DNA from: Empedobacter stercoris
GTDB taxonomy: Bacteria > Bacteroidota > Bacteroidia > Flavobacteriales > Weeksellaceae
Reading direction: 5' to 3' (one strand)
Assembly: GCF_965137335.1 (NCBI RefSeq)
Contig: NZ_CBCRZD010000007.1
Length of the DNA stretch: 64,000 nt
Shown piece by piece: positions 1 to 9,196 of this stretch. The position numbers and the translations under genes were made by a program. Under the pieces are notes generated by a model. The model was given only the letters and a program-made list of their open reading frames with translations. It was not told where the DNA came from and ran no database searches. Position 1 is the stretch's first letter. Each line of letters starts with the position of its first letter.

Positions 1-38
1 TATATATTTTTTTCACAAATCAAATTTAGCACTTGGCT

Positions 39-66
39 AATCATTGGGGGATAGCCCCCAATGATT
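39..66 (+). terminator. Strong hairpin, probable rho-independent terminator
   Basis: A perfect 12-bp stem (39-50 with 55-66, G5/C5 core) has a 4-nt ATAG loop and is followed on the plus strand by TTTATTT. It would end a plus-strand transcript entering from the left, and it also lies just beyond the stop of the minus-strand gene ending at 82, where it lacks a clear T-run. Confidence 0.6.
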
Positions 67-81
67 TTATTTGAGTTGCAC

Positions 82-909
82 TTATTTGTTGAACTTAGAT
101 TTTGATGAAATAGAAGACTGCTTCAGTTCTTCCATTTTCTTTGAATACTCTTGCGTCGTTAAGACATTAGAAAATGATGGAAGCTGTATTTCTTTTTCTG
201 CTTTATTAATAGATTTTAAAGTAATGTATTTCTTATCTGTTTCTACTTCTACTATTAATCCTGGTAAACCATTAAAAATTTCAGGCCCATCTGTTATTGC
301 TATCTCAGAAAGATACCATGCCGTAACTTGTCCTAATTTAGGGTCATCCAAAGTCGCTTTTTGGGCAGTATATCCTCCAACTGATTTTGTTTCATTGGTA
401 ATTTTCCATAAATTTTGCAAATCACTCTTTTGCATTACTGTAAGTTTTTCGCCTTTTATTTCAGTTGTTTTATAGATAATTGATGTTTCCAAATTTTTAT
501 AAAATACATCACTTACAAATGAAATGGTCGTGTTTTTTACAATTCTTTTGTTTCCGTTCGTATTTTCTACTTGGTTATTGTTTTTATCATCTTCAGTTGC
601 TAAAGTCTTATAAATAGATTCATTTCCATTTGTTTCCAAAACACTGTATCTTGGCTTAGACAGTCTATCTTTTATCATTTGCTGTGCATGCACTGGTAAT
701 TGTGCAACCTTGGCCTCATCTATTTTTACTGTTTCTACATATACTATTGTATAAGAATTTTTGATAATCCCAATATTTTGTTTATCATTTTTCATTTTAA
801 TTTCATTAGTAGAAATACTATTTGAATTTAATTCATTTTCTGTTAAAGCTTTCTTATCTGAACATCCGTTCATTAACGTTAAAATAACTAATACTGTATA
901 CATTTTCAT
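82..909 (-). CDS. GLPGLI family lipoprotein
   Basis: This 275-residue protein starts with a short lipoprotein signal (MKMYTVLVILTLMNGCSDKK; lipobox MNGC), so it is probably anchored in the envelope. The C-terminal half carries the family motif FNGLPGLIVEVE, here following TDGPEI, within a beta-rich region (about residues 90-250). GLPGLI is a family of unknown function found in Bacteroidota. The charged N-terminal segment after the Cys (about residues 20-60, rich in Asn, Ser and Lys) looks like a linker. Downstream, toward lower coordinates, is a hairpin at 39-66. A broken small exported-peptide gene lies just upstream on the same strand. Family assignment is firm; the role is unknown. Confidence 0.85.
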   Translation of the reverse strand: MKMYTVLVILTLMNGCSDKKALTENELNSNSISTNEIKMKNDKQNIGIIKNSYTIVYVETVKIDEAKVAQLPVHAQQMIKDRLSKPRYSVLETNGNESIYKTLATEDDKNNNQVENTNGNKRIVKNTTISFVSDVFYKNLETSIIYKTTEIKGEKLTVMQKSDLQNLWKITNETKSVGGYTAQKATLDDPKLGQVTAWYLSEIAITDGPEIFNGLPGLIVEVETDKKYITLKSINKAEKEIQLPSFSNVLTTQEYSKKMEELKQSSISSKSKFNK

Positions 910-954
910 TGTTTTTTATTAAAGGCCCTTAAAACTATTAGTAGATTAAACTAA

Positions 955-1165
955 TTAATCACAGTATATACCTGATTCAAAGTAGTATTCATATTCCCAA
1001 CTACCATCAGAATAAAGAGTAAATGACTCTTCCTCATACTCATAGTAATAACAATCATCAATTAATGATGTAATTTCAGAATTATCATTTTTTTAATTCT
1101 ACCTCATTTGCCATTGCAAAAGTTCCAAAAAGTGCAAAAGCACTTGCTAATAAGATTTTTCTCAT
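955..1165 (-). pseudogene. Small exported peptide gene, frameshifted in an A7 run
   Basis: From ATG at 1165 the minus strand encodes a clear signal peptide (MRKILLASAFALFGTFAMA then NEVELKK) and meets TGA directly after seven A's (T7 at 1088-1094 on the plus strand). Dropping one A gives a continuous ~69-residue product with an acidic, Tyr-rich mature part (contains DDCYYYEYEEESF) ending at TAA 955-957. The mature region has two Cys. No family is recognised. It is either a real single-base frameshift, a sequencing error, or a gene needing slippage. It fills most of the 910-1249 gap. Confidence 0.6.
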
Positions 1166-1249
1166 GCTTAAATTTTAAAATGTTAATAAATTAGTATTGA
1201 TTAATATTCTAAAACTATAAATAAATAAATAACCAAAAAAAACAAATTA

Positions 1250-2275
1250 TTATAGATTTAAGAATTTTTCTAACTCTTCTTTTGCTTGTAAACTTTCAGA
1301 AAAATTTTTCACATTTTGTTCAAAAAACTGTTTTGCTAAATCATTTTTCTTTTGTTTTACCAGATAATTTGCAACATTATTGATATACGTTTCTGTTGGT
1401 TGAAAAGAATAATTCAATTTTCTAGAAATCGTTTCAAAAGAATCCTTCACCAAATTTGGTTGATTCGGAATCTCTTTAATATTCACACGATAACCATCAA
1501 ACTGCCAACGCAAATAATCAATCGAGCCAATCATCGGAACCGAACCATGTTCTTCGTCAATATATTGTTTGTAATGATAATTCAATGATTTATTCTTTGA
1601 TGATTTCAAACGTTCGTCCACCTTTTTTATACTTTGATAATGGTCTCGTAAATGATCTGCATTTTGACTTTCACCAACTTGTGTTATCATCAAGAATCGA
1701 TTCTCGAAAGAATGATTTTCTAAATTTTGATAAAGATTCAATAATTCTTTGTCATTAAACCAAACACTTGGATCGTGCGCAACATATCCATTGAAAGTTT
1801 TGGGATGGTTGTACAAGGTTTTCAACGCAAAATATCCACCTAAAGAATGTCCAATTAACAAACGAAAATCATTCACACGATAATTTTTCTGCATAAAAGG
1901 AAACAATTCATTTTGAATAAAATTCAGAAAATTAACATCATTTACATGTGTAAAATCTTTTGTTCGATCACCATTTTTATTCGTAATTCCGACAATGATC
2001 GATTCAGACATTTCTGGATAAAATCCCGATTGAAACTTAGAAACTACGCCTGTTAAAAACGTAAAATTAGATTCGGCATCTAACACATAAATCACAGGAT
2101 AATTTACTTTTTGAAGTTTATTATTATAATACGATTCGGGAAGATTCACCCAAATTTCTCGTTCAGTATTTAAGATTTTGGAATTTATTTTTTGGATTTC
2201 AGCAATTGATAATTTCTCTTGAGAAAAACCGATTTGAGAGAAAATCAAACAAAATAAAAGTAGGAATTTTTTCAT
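1250..2275 (-). CDS. Exported alpha/beta-hydrolase esterase (IroE/esterase-D type)
   Basis: 341 residues with a signal peptide (MKKFLLLFCLIFSQIGFSQ). The core matches the putative-esterase family (PF00756): an early VNLPESYYNN strand, PVIYVLDAE, and the nucleophile elbow GHSLGG near residue 145. DPSVWFND follows, as in other members. An IDEEHGS segment near residue 240 probably supplies the catalytic His. The C-terminal ~70 residues look helical and TPR-like. It probably hydrolyses an ester in the periplasm (siderophore, acyl or carbohydrate ester); the substrate cannot be told. It lies downstream of the porin gene on the same strand but is separated from it by a terminator. Confidence 0.8.
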   Translation of the reverse strand: MKKFLLLFCLIFSQIGFSQEKLSIAEIQKINSKILNTEREIWVNLPESYYNNKLQKVNYPVIYVLDAESNFTFLTGVVSKFQSGFYPEMSESIIVGITNKNGDRTKDFTHVNDVNFLNFIQNELFPFMQKNYRVNDFRLLIGHSLGGYFALKTLYNHPKTFNGYVAHDPSVWFNDKELLNLYQNLENHSFENRFLMITQVGESQNADHLRDHYQSIKKVDERLKSSKNKSLNYHYKQYIDEEHGSVPMIGSIDYLRWQFDGYRVNIKEIPNQPNLVKDSFETISRKLNYSFQPTETYINNVANYLVKQKKNDLAKQFFEQNVKNFSESLQAKEELEKFLNL

Positions 2276-2333
2276 GTATAAAATTTTTCTAAAAATAACT
2301 ATTTAGAATTATTCTACACAAATGATTTTAGAC

Positions 2334-2367
2334 AAAAAAAACGACCTCATCTTGAAGTCGTTTTTCT
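2334..2367 (-). terminator. Terminator of the putative porin gene
   Basis: Read on the minus strand, ACGACTTC pairs with GAGGTCGT (one G-U) around an AAGAT loop, followed by a run of T. It lies 19 nt beyond the stop at 2386. Confidence 0.7.
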
Positions 2368-2385
2368 ATATAATTTGTAATTATT

Positions 2386-4350
2386 TTAACTGAAAATATT
2401 CCATTTCAACCCAAGTTGAAATTTAAAATCTCGGTACGGAACATTTGGTGCGGCAAAATAATCTGGTTCTTTAGTGAAAGAAGCATTGATATGTTCACCA
2501 CGAATGTAGAAACGCATATTACGAACCTTGAAATTGATAAAAACATCCAAAATAGGATAACCTCCAATCTCTTGAATATTAGTTGGGTCTTGTATGGCAA
2601 ATTCATTAAGTATCGGGATGTAACGTAATCCATTGTATTTCGTAAAATACGTTGCATTAATACCCGCTTGTAATTGTGCATTTTTATTAAATAATTCTCC
2701 TTGCCAATATAACGTTTCACGAATCAAGAAGTCTGGCAAAGGCATAATATTCTCATTCTTGGTTACTTTTTGAAATTGAGCTGTCGAAACCAAATTTATT
2801 TTTCCGAAACGTAAATGATTTTCACCTTTTATTTTAAAATAATTGATATTATCATTTAGCTGTTTGTAAACTAAATCTGAATCCAGGTACACTTTATTGT
2901 CGAGATTGTAAAGAGATGCTTCTACTGTCGTATTTACTTTATCTAATTTTAATTTTGCAAATAAATTTTGAACATTTTCTGTTTCAAACTTGTTTGCGTA
3001 ATTAAAATCGGCAAAAAAACTTTGATTATAAATGGCATTCAACGATGGAATCTTAGACTGTATAACCGCACCTGCACTTAATGTATAACCTTCTATTGGC
3101 GTAATATCTAAAACGGCATCCACATTGTAGACACTTTTATAATTATCCGATTGTAGATACTCTACATTTCCGTAAAGTTTTAACTTTTCATTCCAATCAA
3201 AATCCACTTTTCCTACAACTCCAAAAAGATTTTCTTTTATTTCTTTAGGATTATTTACATTATAAATTATGTTGTCATCTTCATCCACTTTAGAAAAAAT
3301 AAAAGGCTCTTCTGAAAACACACGCAAACTTTGTAATTTAACTCCAGCCTCAATTTTCACACGATCGGTCCAAAGAAAACCAGCAGTTGTTGTATTCGAC
3401 AAATCAGTAAAACTCTTTTTATTTCTGTTGTCAAGTCCTGTTATCAGAGGTGTATCATACAAATCACCATTTGGAGAGGAATCTTCGTATCGATATTTTT
3501 GTTTTTCGTAGGAAAACTTGTTCTTTAATTCGATCGGATTATAAAAAGTAGAATCTTTTTCGTTCAACTTTTTTAAAATTCCATACGACGCATTCAACTC
3601 AATTCGACGTGCATCAAATTCAGATTTTGCTGTTTGGGAATTTACATCGATATTACGAATATTTGTCTTTCTACGTTCATCTTGTAAAATAAAATCGTAA
3701 ATATCTTTTATTCCTCCGTTTTCATTATTTTTCAAATTCTGCGCTGCATAATTCCACCACAACTTGAAACGTTCTGATTTTGTTTTATAATTTGATGAAA
3801 ATACGAATGTATTATTCTGTGCCTTTTCGTGTTTATAACGACCTTCAGAAATTAAACCTCGGTAATGAAAAGTGTAGTTGAATTGCTTGTTGATATTATG
3901 CGAAAATGTGGAAGACAAAAAGTTTCCTTCTTTTACGCCATTTTCGTAAATAAACTCAGTATAAGGCGATTTTACATCGTAATATTTGATCTCATTCGCA
4001 TAATAATAGTTATACTTTTTACCTGTTGGCAACATCGATGGATTGAAAGGTGAATTTTGATATTCTAAATCCACAACAACTCCTCCAACATTTGGGAAAA
4101 ATAATTTTCCAAACGCATCCTGCTTTATAAAATTTTGGTTGTAATAGTTTTTGATATGCAATGTTGTATCAATAACTTCTGGTTTTCTGCCATTTGTCCA
4201 AAATTTATAATCGTCGATTTTAGTTTTAAAATATGTTATAGAATCATTCCCTGACGATCCTTTTAAAGGTTTTAAACTTTTTATCGAATCTTCTTGAGCT
4301 TGTGCTATCACAGCTCCCAATAAAAATAAACCAATGATTGTTTTTTTCAT
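2386..4350 (-). CDS. Putative porin (porin_10 family), outer membrane beta-barrel
   Basis: The start is placed at ATG 4350 because it begins a good signal peptide (MKKTIIGLFLLGAVIAQAQ). The open frame runs 16 codons further upstream, but that part is not signal-like. The 654-residue product has the usual porin_10 layout: a soluble N-terminus with DDYKFWTNGRKPEVIDTT, then FGKLFFPNVGG, then many alternating amphipathic strands rich in Tyr, Asn and Phe, ending in an aromatic strand (FQLGLKWNIFS). The family (PF14121) is confined to Bacteroidota. It probably forms an outer-membrane channel; no substrate can be assigned. Confidence 0.85.
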   Translation of the reverse strand: MKKTIIGLFLLGAVIAQAQEDSIKSLKPLKGSSGNDSITYFKTKIDDYKFWTNGRKPEVIDTTLHIKNYYNQNFIKQDAFGKLFFPNVGGVVVDLEYQNSPFNPSMLPTGKKYNYYYANEIKYYDVKSPYTEFIYENGVKEGNFLSSTFSHNINKQFNYTFHYRGLISEGRYKHEKAQNNTFVFSSNYKTKSERFKLWWNYAAQNLKNNENGGIKDIYDFILQDERRKTNIRNIDVNSQTAKSEFDARRIELNASYGILKKLNEKDSTFYNPIELKNKFSYEKQKYRYEDSSPNGDLYDTPLITGLDNRNKKSFTDLSNTTTAGFLWTDRVKIEAGVKLQSLRVFSEEPFIFSKVDEDDNIIYNVNNPKEIKENLFGVVGKVDFDWNEKLKLYGNVEYLQSDNYKSVYNVDAVLDITPIEGYTLSAGAVIQSKIPSLNAIYNQSFFADFNYANKFETENVQNLFAKLKLDKVNTTVEASLYNLDNKVYLDSDLVYKQLNDNINYFKIKGENHLRFGKINLVSTAQFQKVTKNENIMPLPDFLIRETLYWQGELFNKNAQLQAGINATYFTKYNGLRYIPILNEFAIQDPTNIQEIGGYPILDVFINFKVRNMRFYIRGEHINASFTKEPDYFAAPNVPYRDFKFQLGLKWNIFS

Positions 4351-4395
4351 CCTGTTGAATAAATCGTTACAAAAGTAATCTAAAATTGAGAGATA

Positions 4396-4423
4396 CAAAA
4401 AAACCCACTTATTTCTAAGTGGG
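4396..4423 (-). terminator. Terminator of the susC-susD operon
   Basis: The stem CCCACTTA/TAAGTGGG (4404-4411 with 4416-4423), with a TTTC loop, is followed on the minus strand by seven T's. It lies 24 nt past the SusD stop. A near-identical hairpin ends cysS at 9142-9163. Confidence 0.75.
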
Positions 4424-4446
4424 ATAATGTTATAAAAAATTTAGAA

Positions 4447-5907
4447 TTAATTTCCCCAAAGAGGATGTTGTGTCATGTTTGTATTTAATAATCTTGACGA
4501 TAAAGATATTGGATAAACAAAATATCTACTATCAGCAGGTATAGAGCATTTATCTCCAAGACAATTTGTCTTTTTATCAAAACCTAAATTATTACGTTTC
4601 AAATCGAAAAAACGATGTCCTTCTGCAACAAATTCTTTCTGAGCATCTAACAAAATAGCTGTTAAAGCGTCTCCTGAATAAGGTTGTGCTTTTCGTTCTG
4701 CTGCATGTTCGTTTAACATAGCCAAAGCTCCAGCATTATCTCCTTTTTTCGCCATCGCTTCCATGATAACATACTTCGCTTCTGTCATACGAAAGACTTT
4801 GATATTTCCATACCAATTCCCTCCCACACTACGAGGATATTTTCTTGTCCACACACCTTTTGGAGTATCTTGATCAGGACCTGATGCATTGATTAGAGCT
4901 ACACGTGAATCATCGTCATCTTTATTTGGTGTATCTACTCCGTCAAATAGCTCATACACCCATTCACGAATTAATAAGCCTTTGTGAGTTCCTTGATTAG
5001 AATAAAATGTTGCAGGATGTGCATTAATCTGTAATGAATATCCAGATTTTTGCTCTATTTCATAAATAGTTTCTGGTTGTTCTTCTGATTTTGCTTCAGT
5101 TGTTCCTGTAAAGTAATCATATAACTTATCATTCGTAATGACTTCAAAATTACTTGGAGAGTTCTCTAATACTTCAGTTGCATACTGTATTGCTTTATCA
5201 TAATCACCAGAAGCTCCTCTTGTCAAATAAACTTTAGATAAAATCAGCCTACCTGCAGTTGGAGAAAGAAATGTTTTTGAAACTCTTGAACCTGGATTCA
5301 TTTCACTAATTCCTTCTGTTAAATCTTTGATAATTTGATCATAATTTTGTGCAACTGTAGCTCTTGCTGGGTTTACATTAGGCGTTGTATATTTTTCTAA
5401 CATCAAAGGAACACCATATTCTTGGTATTGACCTGATGTAGGATTTGATGAAAACAACTGAACCAAATAAAAATAGGCTAATCCTCTTGCTATTTTTGCT
5501 TCTCCTTTGAAACTTTTTACGACTGCTGTTTCAGGTAAGTTTTCGTCATAAATAACAAAATTTGCTTTTTGTATCACATCATACAGAGATCTAAATGGGC
5601 CAAATCCACTATCGCCTGACCACCCCATACTTTGTTGAGTTTGATAATAACCACTTTCCAATATATTACTTGCAAATACATTATCAGAAATTATGTCTGC
5701 ATTAATTAATAATCCTGCTCCAAATAAAGATTCAGAGGCTAATGAATTATAAATATTATTCGTTGCCCATAACATCTCCTCTTCTGTTTTTAAATCTCCT
5801 GTATAGATTTCGATGATTGTAGGCTCTATATCTAATTTGTCTTCGCTACAAGAACTTAGTCCCATTATGGCTGTTGTTACAAGTAAGCTTAATATAATTT
5901 TTTTCAT
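4447..5907 (-). CDS. SusD/RagB family nutrient-binding lipoprotein
   Basis: 486 residues with a lipoprotein signal (MKKIILSLLVTTAIMGLSSC, Cys at position 20). SusD-family marks include the early helix WATNNIYNSLASESLF, an ARGLAYFYLVQLF segment near residue 140, VYLTRGASGDYDKAIQYA (TPR-like) and the C-terminal EGHRFFDLKRNN. Surface-exposed SusD proteins cap a SusC barrel and deliver oligosaccharides, peptides or other nutrients. It follows the susC gene after 18 nt, so the two are co-transcribed. No glycoside hydrolase lies next to it, so the substrate is unknown. Confidence 0.93.
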   Translation of the reverse strand: MKKIILSLLVTTAIMGLSSCSEDKLDIEPTIIEIYTGDLKTEEEMLWATNNIYNSLASESLFGAGLLINADIISDNVFASNILESGYYQTQQSMGWSGDSGFGPFRSLYDVIQKANFVIYDENLPETAVVKSFKGEAKIARGLAYFYLVQLFSSNPTSGQYQEYGVPLMLEKYTTPNVNPARATVAQNYDQIIKDLTEGISEMNPGSRVSKTFLSPTAGRLILSKVYLTRGASGDYDKAIQYATEVLENSPSNFEVITNDKLYDYFTGTTEAKSEEQPETIYEIEQKSGYSLQINAHPATFYSNQGTHKGLLIREWVYELFDGVDTPNKDDDDSRVALINASGPDQDTPKGVWTRKYPRSVGGNWYGNIKVFRMTEAKYVIMEAMAKKGDNAGALAMLNEHAAERKAQPYSGDALTAILLDAQKEFVAEGHRFFDLKRNNLGFDKKTNCLGDKCSIPADSRYFVYPISLSSRLLNTNMTQHPLWGN

Positions 5908-5925
5908 AATTTTTTTGTAAGAATG

Positions 5926-8900
5926 TTAAAAATCTAATGATACTCCTAAAGAAATAGACTTCATAATAGGTGATGTATAGTCATATAGACCTTTTCCTCC
6001 TGCTCCTCCATAAGCATTAGAGTTTGATTCTGGGTCAAAATCTAAATCTTTATCGAATGCATACATCCACAGGTTAACTCCTTTTGCATAAATTGTTAAA
6101 TTATCTACTCCTGTACTTTTCTTGAATAAGTCATTAAACCTATACGAGAATTTCACTTCTTTCAAACGAATATGATCTCCTTTTCTCACCCAACGATCAG
6201 AAAGCAATTCAGTTCCATTCCCTTGTCCTGCAATTGGCTTAGGATTTTTAGCGTTTCGATTATCTGGTGTCCAAGCATCGTATAATGCAGATTTAATTTG
6301 GTTATTCCCCATTTTAGATCCGTCACTTAAGATAAAGTTTTGCCACATATTGTGTACATAGAAATCAAATTGTCCTGTGAAAAATACCGAAAGCGTAAAT
6401 CCCTTATAAGAAAAATCATTTTTGATACTTGCTAAATACTTAGGAAATCCAGATTTTCCTAACCAAACGCTTTTTGCTGCTGTTCTATCAGTAGTCGTTG
6501 CTGTTTTTCTTCCGTCAGTCCACCACATTCCTGCTCCAGTTTCTGGATCTACTCCAGCCCATAATGGCACATAATATTCTCCATACTCATGCCCTTCACT
6601 TAACGCTCTAATTCCATTTCCTGAAATTCTTTGAACTGCTTCCGGATTATCCGGGAATAATTTTACTACTTTATTACGATTATATGCAAACGTTCCAAAA
6701 ATATCCCATTTGAATTCTTTATTAATTGGTTTTGCATTGATTGTAGATTCAATTCCTTTATTAGATATCTCCCCTACATTTGTTCTATAAAAACTTGGAT
6801 ATCCTACTGGTTCAACAAGTGTCTTATCATAAATTGCAGAAATTGTTCGTTTGTTATATACGTCTAATGTAATATCAAACATATTGAATAAACTGAAATC
6901 TACTCCAATATTTAATTGTTTACTTACTTCCCATTTTAAATCTGGATTACCAATTTCTGTTAATCCTATAGTAGGATTTGTTCCATATCCTGTAGAATTT
7001 ACAGCTTGTAAAAAGTATGTATTATATTGCCTTCCCCAACTATCTGCATAAGGTATATTCCCTATTTCACCATAGTTTCCACGTAGTTTTAATTTAGATA
7101 AAACTCGACCGTTTCCAAAGAATGCTTCTCTTGAAATATCCCAACTACCACCAGCAGACCAGAAAATACCACTTTGTTCATTCTTTCCTAAAGTAGAGTT
7201 AGCATCTCTTCTTAATTGCCCAGAAAATGTATATTTACCATCTAATGTATAATTCAATCGTCCGAAGTACGATATTTGCGTCCATCTGTATGGTTCAGAT
7301 TCTCCTGCAGAAATACCTTTTGGATTCCCCCCAAATGTCAAATAAGGTAATGGTCTTGTTAAACCTACTACTCTTGCCCACTCTTGTGTATATTCGTGTT
7401 CTTGGTACTCCATTCCTACCCACGCTTGCAAATCATGTCTGTCGTTAAAAACTTTTCTGTAACTTACAGAGTTCTGCCAATTCCAATCGTAAGCATTTGT
7501 GTGTGCAACTGTAACTATACCTCCTGGTAAACCATTTGGAAGATCAGGATTAACTCCTGGTGCAATTTCTTGATTTTTACCATCTGCAATAGAAGGATCC
7601 CAATATTGTTTTTCTTTAATTTTTTGGTTTTGGATACCAAACATCGAAAAGAAATACAAGTTTTTTGCTAAGGTATATTCTGCATTAATCGAAGCTAAAT
7701 ACGTTTGAATATTTCCTTGTACAAAATCTATATTTTGAATCGCCACAGGATTAAATCCTGAATTCCCTGCTCCTAAATGTGTTTGGTTATAACTTCCATC
7801 CGCATTATAGATCGGATAAATAGGTAAAATAGAAAACTGTGTTGTCCATGGATTACGATATGCTCCTCCATCATCAAATGTATGTCTTCTTACATTAGAA
7901 TAATTCAGGTTAAGTCCTAAAGTCAACTTATCATTAATTTTATGATCTAAAGCTGAATTTATAATCAGTGATTTATTATCATAGTATGATCCTCCAATAC
8001 GGAAAGATGTATTTTCACTACCTCCTGTAGCTGAGAAATTATAAGTGTTAACCATCGCTTGGTTACGTTGTATAGCTTTTCTCCAATCAGTATCCGTAAC
8101 GCCATCATAATTATATTGAGATTTTGTTACAAATTCCCTTGCTGCATCCATTGTAGGATAAACAAGATTTCCATTTTTATCTTTTGCCTCTGTATTGAAA
8201 TAAGATAATGCTGCCCATTCCATAAACTCGGCAGAGTTCATAAACTCTTGTTCATTATAAGCTATCGATTGTACACCCGTATCACTTGATATATTAAATC
8301 GTGTTTTCTGATTGTATCGTCCTTTTTTAGTTGTAATCACGATTACTCCATTTGCTCCACGCGCTCCATATAGAGCAGTTGCCGAAGCATCTTTAAGAAC
8401 CATCACATTTTCAACAGCATTTGGATCAATTGCAGCCAAAGGATTCCATGACTCCATTATCCCTGCATTATCTGTTCCTTTTCCTACAACAATACCATCA
8501 ATTACATACAATGGATTTGGTGATCCAATAAGCGAGCCTACTCCACGAATTGTAATAATATTAGTAGAACCTGGATCTCCTGAATTAGATGAAAATGTTA
8601 ATCCAGCAACACGTCCATTTAAGACTTCATCAATTGAAGCTGTAGGAGCTAATTCAAAATCCTCTTTCTTTACAATATCATAAGCACCAATTTTTTGTGC
8701 AGCATCCATTTTGATCCCACCAACTAAATTTACTGTACTTAATTCGATATTTTCAGATGCTTTTGAAGCGAATTTTACATCACCAAGCATTGTTGAAGTA
8801 ACTTTAATTATCTTTTCTTCTCCCATAGAATCGATAATCTTCAATGTATCTCCTACTTTCGCGTCTACATTAAAATTTCCATCTCCATCTGTATAGACAG

Positions 8901-9045
8901 AAGCTCCTGTTCTTGTAACAATCACCTCTGCTTCTTCCATTGGAAATCCATTCGAGTCTTTTAAGACTCCTTTAACTTGAGCATAAGCCAAACCTCCTAT
9001 CAAAAACATTGATAGAATGCCCAAAGAAGTAAATCTTCTCCTCAT
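5926..9045 (-). CDS. SusC/RagA family TonB-linked outer membrane transporter
   Basis: 1039 residues: signal peptide (1-22), a carboxypeptidase-like regulatory domain (about 24-100, VKGVLKDSNGFPMEEAEVIV), a plug domain (about 120-240, including DEVLNGRVAGL, IRGVGSLIGSPNPLYVIDG and the SusC signature ALYGARGANGVIVITTKKG), then a long beta-barrel ending in an aromatic strand (SLGVSLDF). It imports a nutrient captured by the paired SusD using TonB energy. It is the first gene of a two-gene operon with a plausible promoter at 9075-9106. No sigma/anti-sigma pair is adjacent. Confidence 0.95.
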   Translation of the reverse strand: MRRRFTSLGILSMFLIGGLAYAQVKGVLKDSNGFPMEEAEVIVTRTGASVYTDGDGNFNVDAKVGDTLKIIDSMGEEKIIKVTSTMLGDVKFASKASENIELSTVNLVGGIKMDAAQKIGAYDIVKKEDFELAPTASIDEVLNGRVAGLTFSSNSGDPGSTNIITIRGVGSLIGSPNPLYVIDGIVVGKGTDNAGIMESWNPLAAIDPNAVENVMVLKDASATALYGARGANGVIVITTKKGRYNQKTRFNISSDTGVQSIAYNEQEFMNSAEFMEWAALSYFNTEAKDKNGNLVYPTMDAAREFVTKSQYNYDGVTDTDWRKAIQRNQAMVNTYNFSATGGSENTSFRIGGSYYDNKSLIINSALDHKINDKLTLGLNLNYSNVRRHTFDDGGAYRNPWTTQFSILPIYPIYNADGSYNQTHLGAGNSGFNPVAIQNIDFVQGNIQTYLASINAEYTLAKNLYFFSMFGIQNQKIKEKQYWDPSIADGKNQEIAPGVNPDLPNGLPGGIVTVAHTNAYDWNWQNSVSYRKVFNDRHDLQAWVGMEYQEHEYTQEWARVVGLTRPLPYLTFGGNPKGISAGESEPYRWTQISYFGRLNYTLDGKYTFSGQLRRDANSTLGKNEQSGIFWSAGGSWDISREAFFGNGRVLSKLKLRGNYGEIGNIPYADSWGRQYNTYFLQAVNSTGYGTNPTIGLTEIGNPDLKWEVSKQLNIGVDFSLFNMFDITLDVYNKRTISAIYDKTLVEPVGYPSFYRTNVGEISNKGIESTINAKPINKEFKWDIFGTFAYNRNKVVKLFPDNPEAVQRISGNGIRALSEGHEYGEYYVPLWAGVDPETGAGMWWTDGRKTATTTDRTAAKSVWLGKSGFPKYLASIKNDFSYKGFTLSVFFTGQFDFYVHNMWQNFILSDGSKMGNNQIKSALYDAWTPDNRNAKNPKPIAGQGNGTELLSDRWVRKGDHIRLKEVKFSYRFNDLFKKSTGVDNLTIYAKGVNLWMYAFDKDLDFDPESNSNAYGGAGGKGLYDYTSPIMKSISLGVSLDF

Positions 9046-9074
9046 ATTGTGTTAATTTTTAGTGCTAATTATTA

Positions 9075-9106
9075 CAAATATGATAAATAAATATTTACAA
9101 TGCAAA
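9075..9106 (-). promoter_or_regulatory. Predicted promoter of the susC-susD operon
   Basis: On the minus strand TTTG (9103-9106) is followed after 20 nt by CATATTTG (9075-9082), one mismatch from the Bacteroidota -7 consensus TAnnTTTG. The predicted start site is about 22-25 nt upstream of the susC ATG at 9045. Confidence 0.5.
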
Positions 9107-9134
9107 TATTTTGTTAAAATTATTTAAAATTTAC

Positions 9135-9163
9135 ACAAAAAAACCACTTATCTCTAAGTGGTT
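9135..9163 (-). terminator. Terminator of folE-cysS
   Basis: The stem AACCACTTA/TAAGTGGTT (9142-9150 with 9155-9163) has a TCTC loop and a T-run on the minus strand. It lies 34 nt beyond the cysS stop. Confidence 0.75.
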
Positions 9164-9196
9164 ATATATTAGTAAATAATAAATTATTCTACTTTA

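Noticed and set aside
1088..1094. Programmed -1 ribosomal frameshift at A7 in the small peptide gene
   Set aside because: A -1 shift leads to a frame that stops after about eight codons; the long frame needs +1 (or -2), and no stimulating structure is evident.
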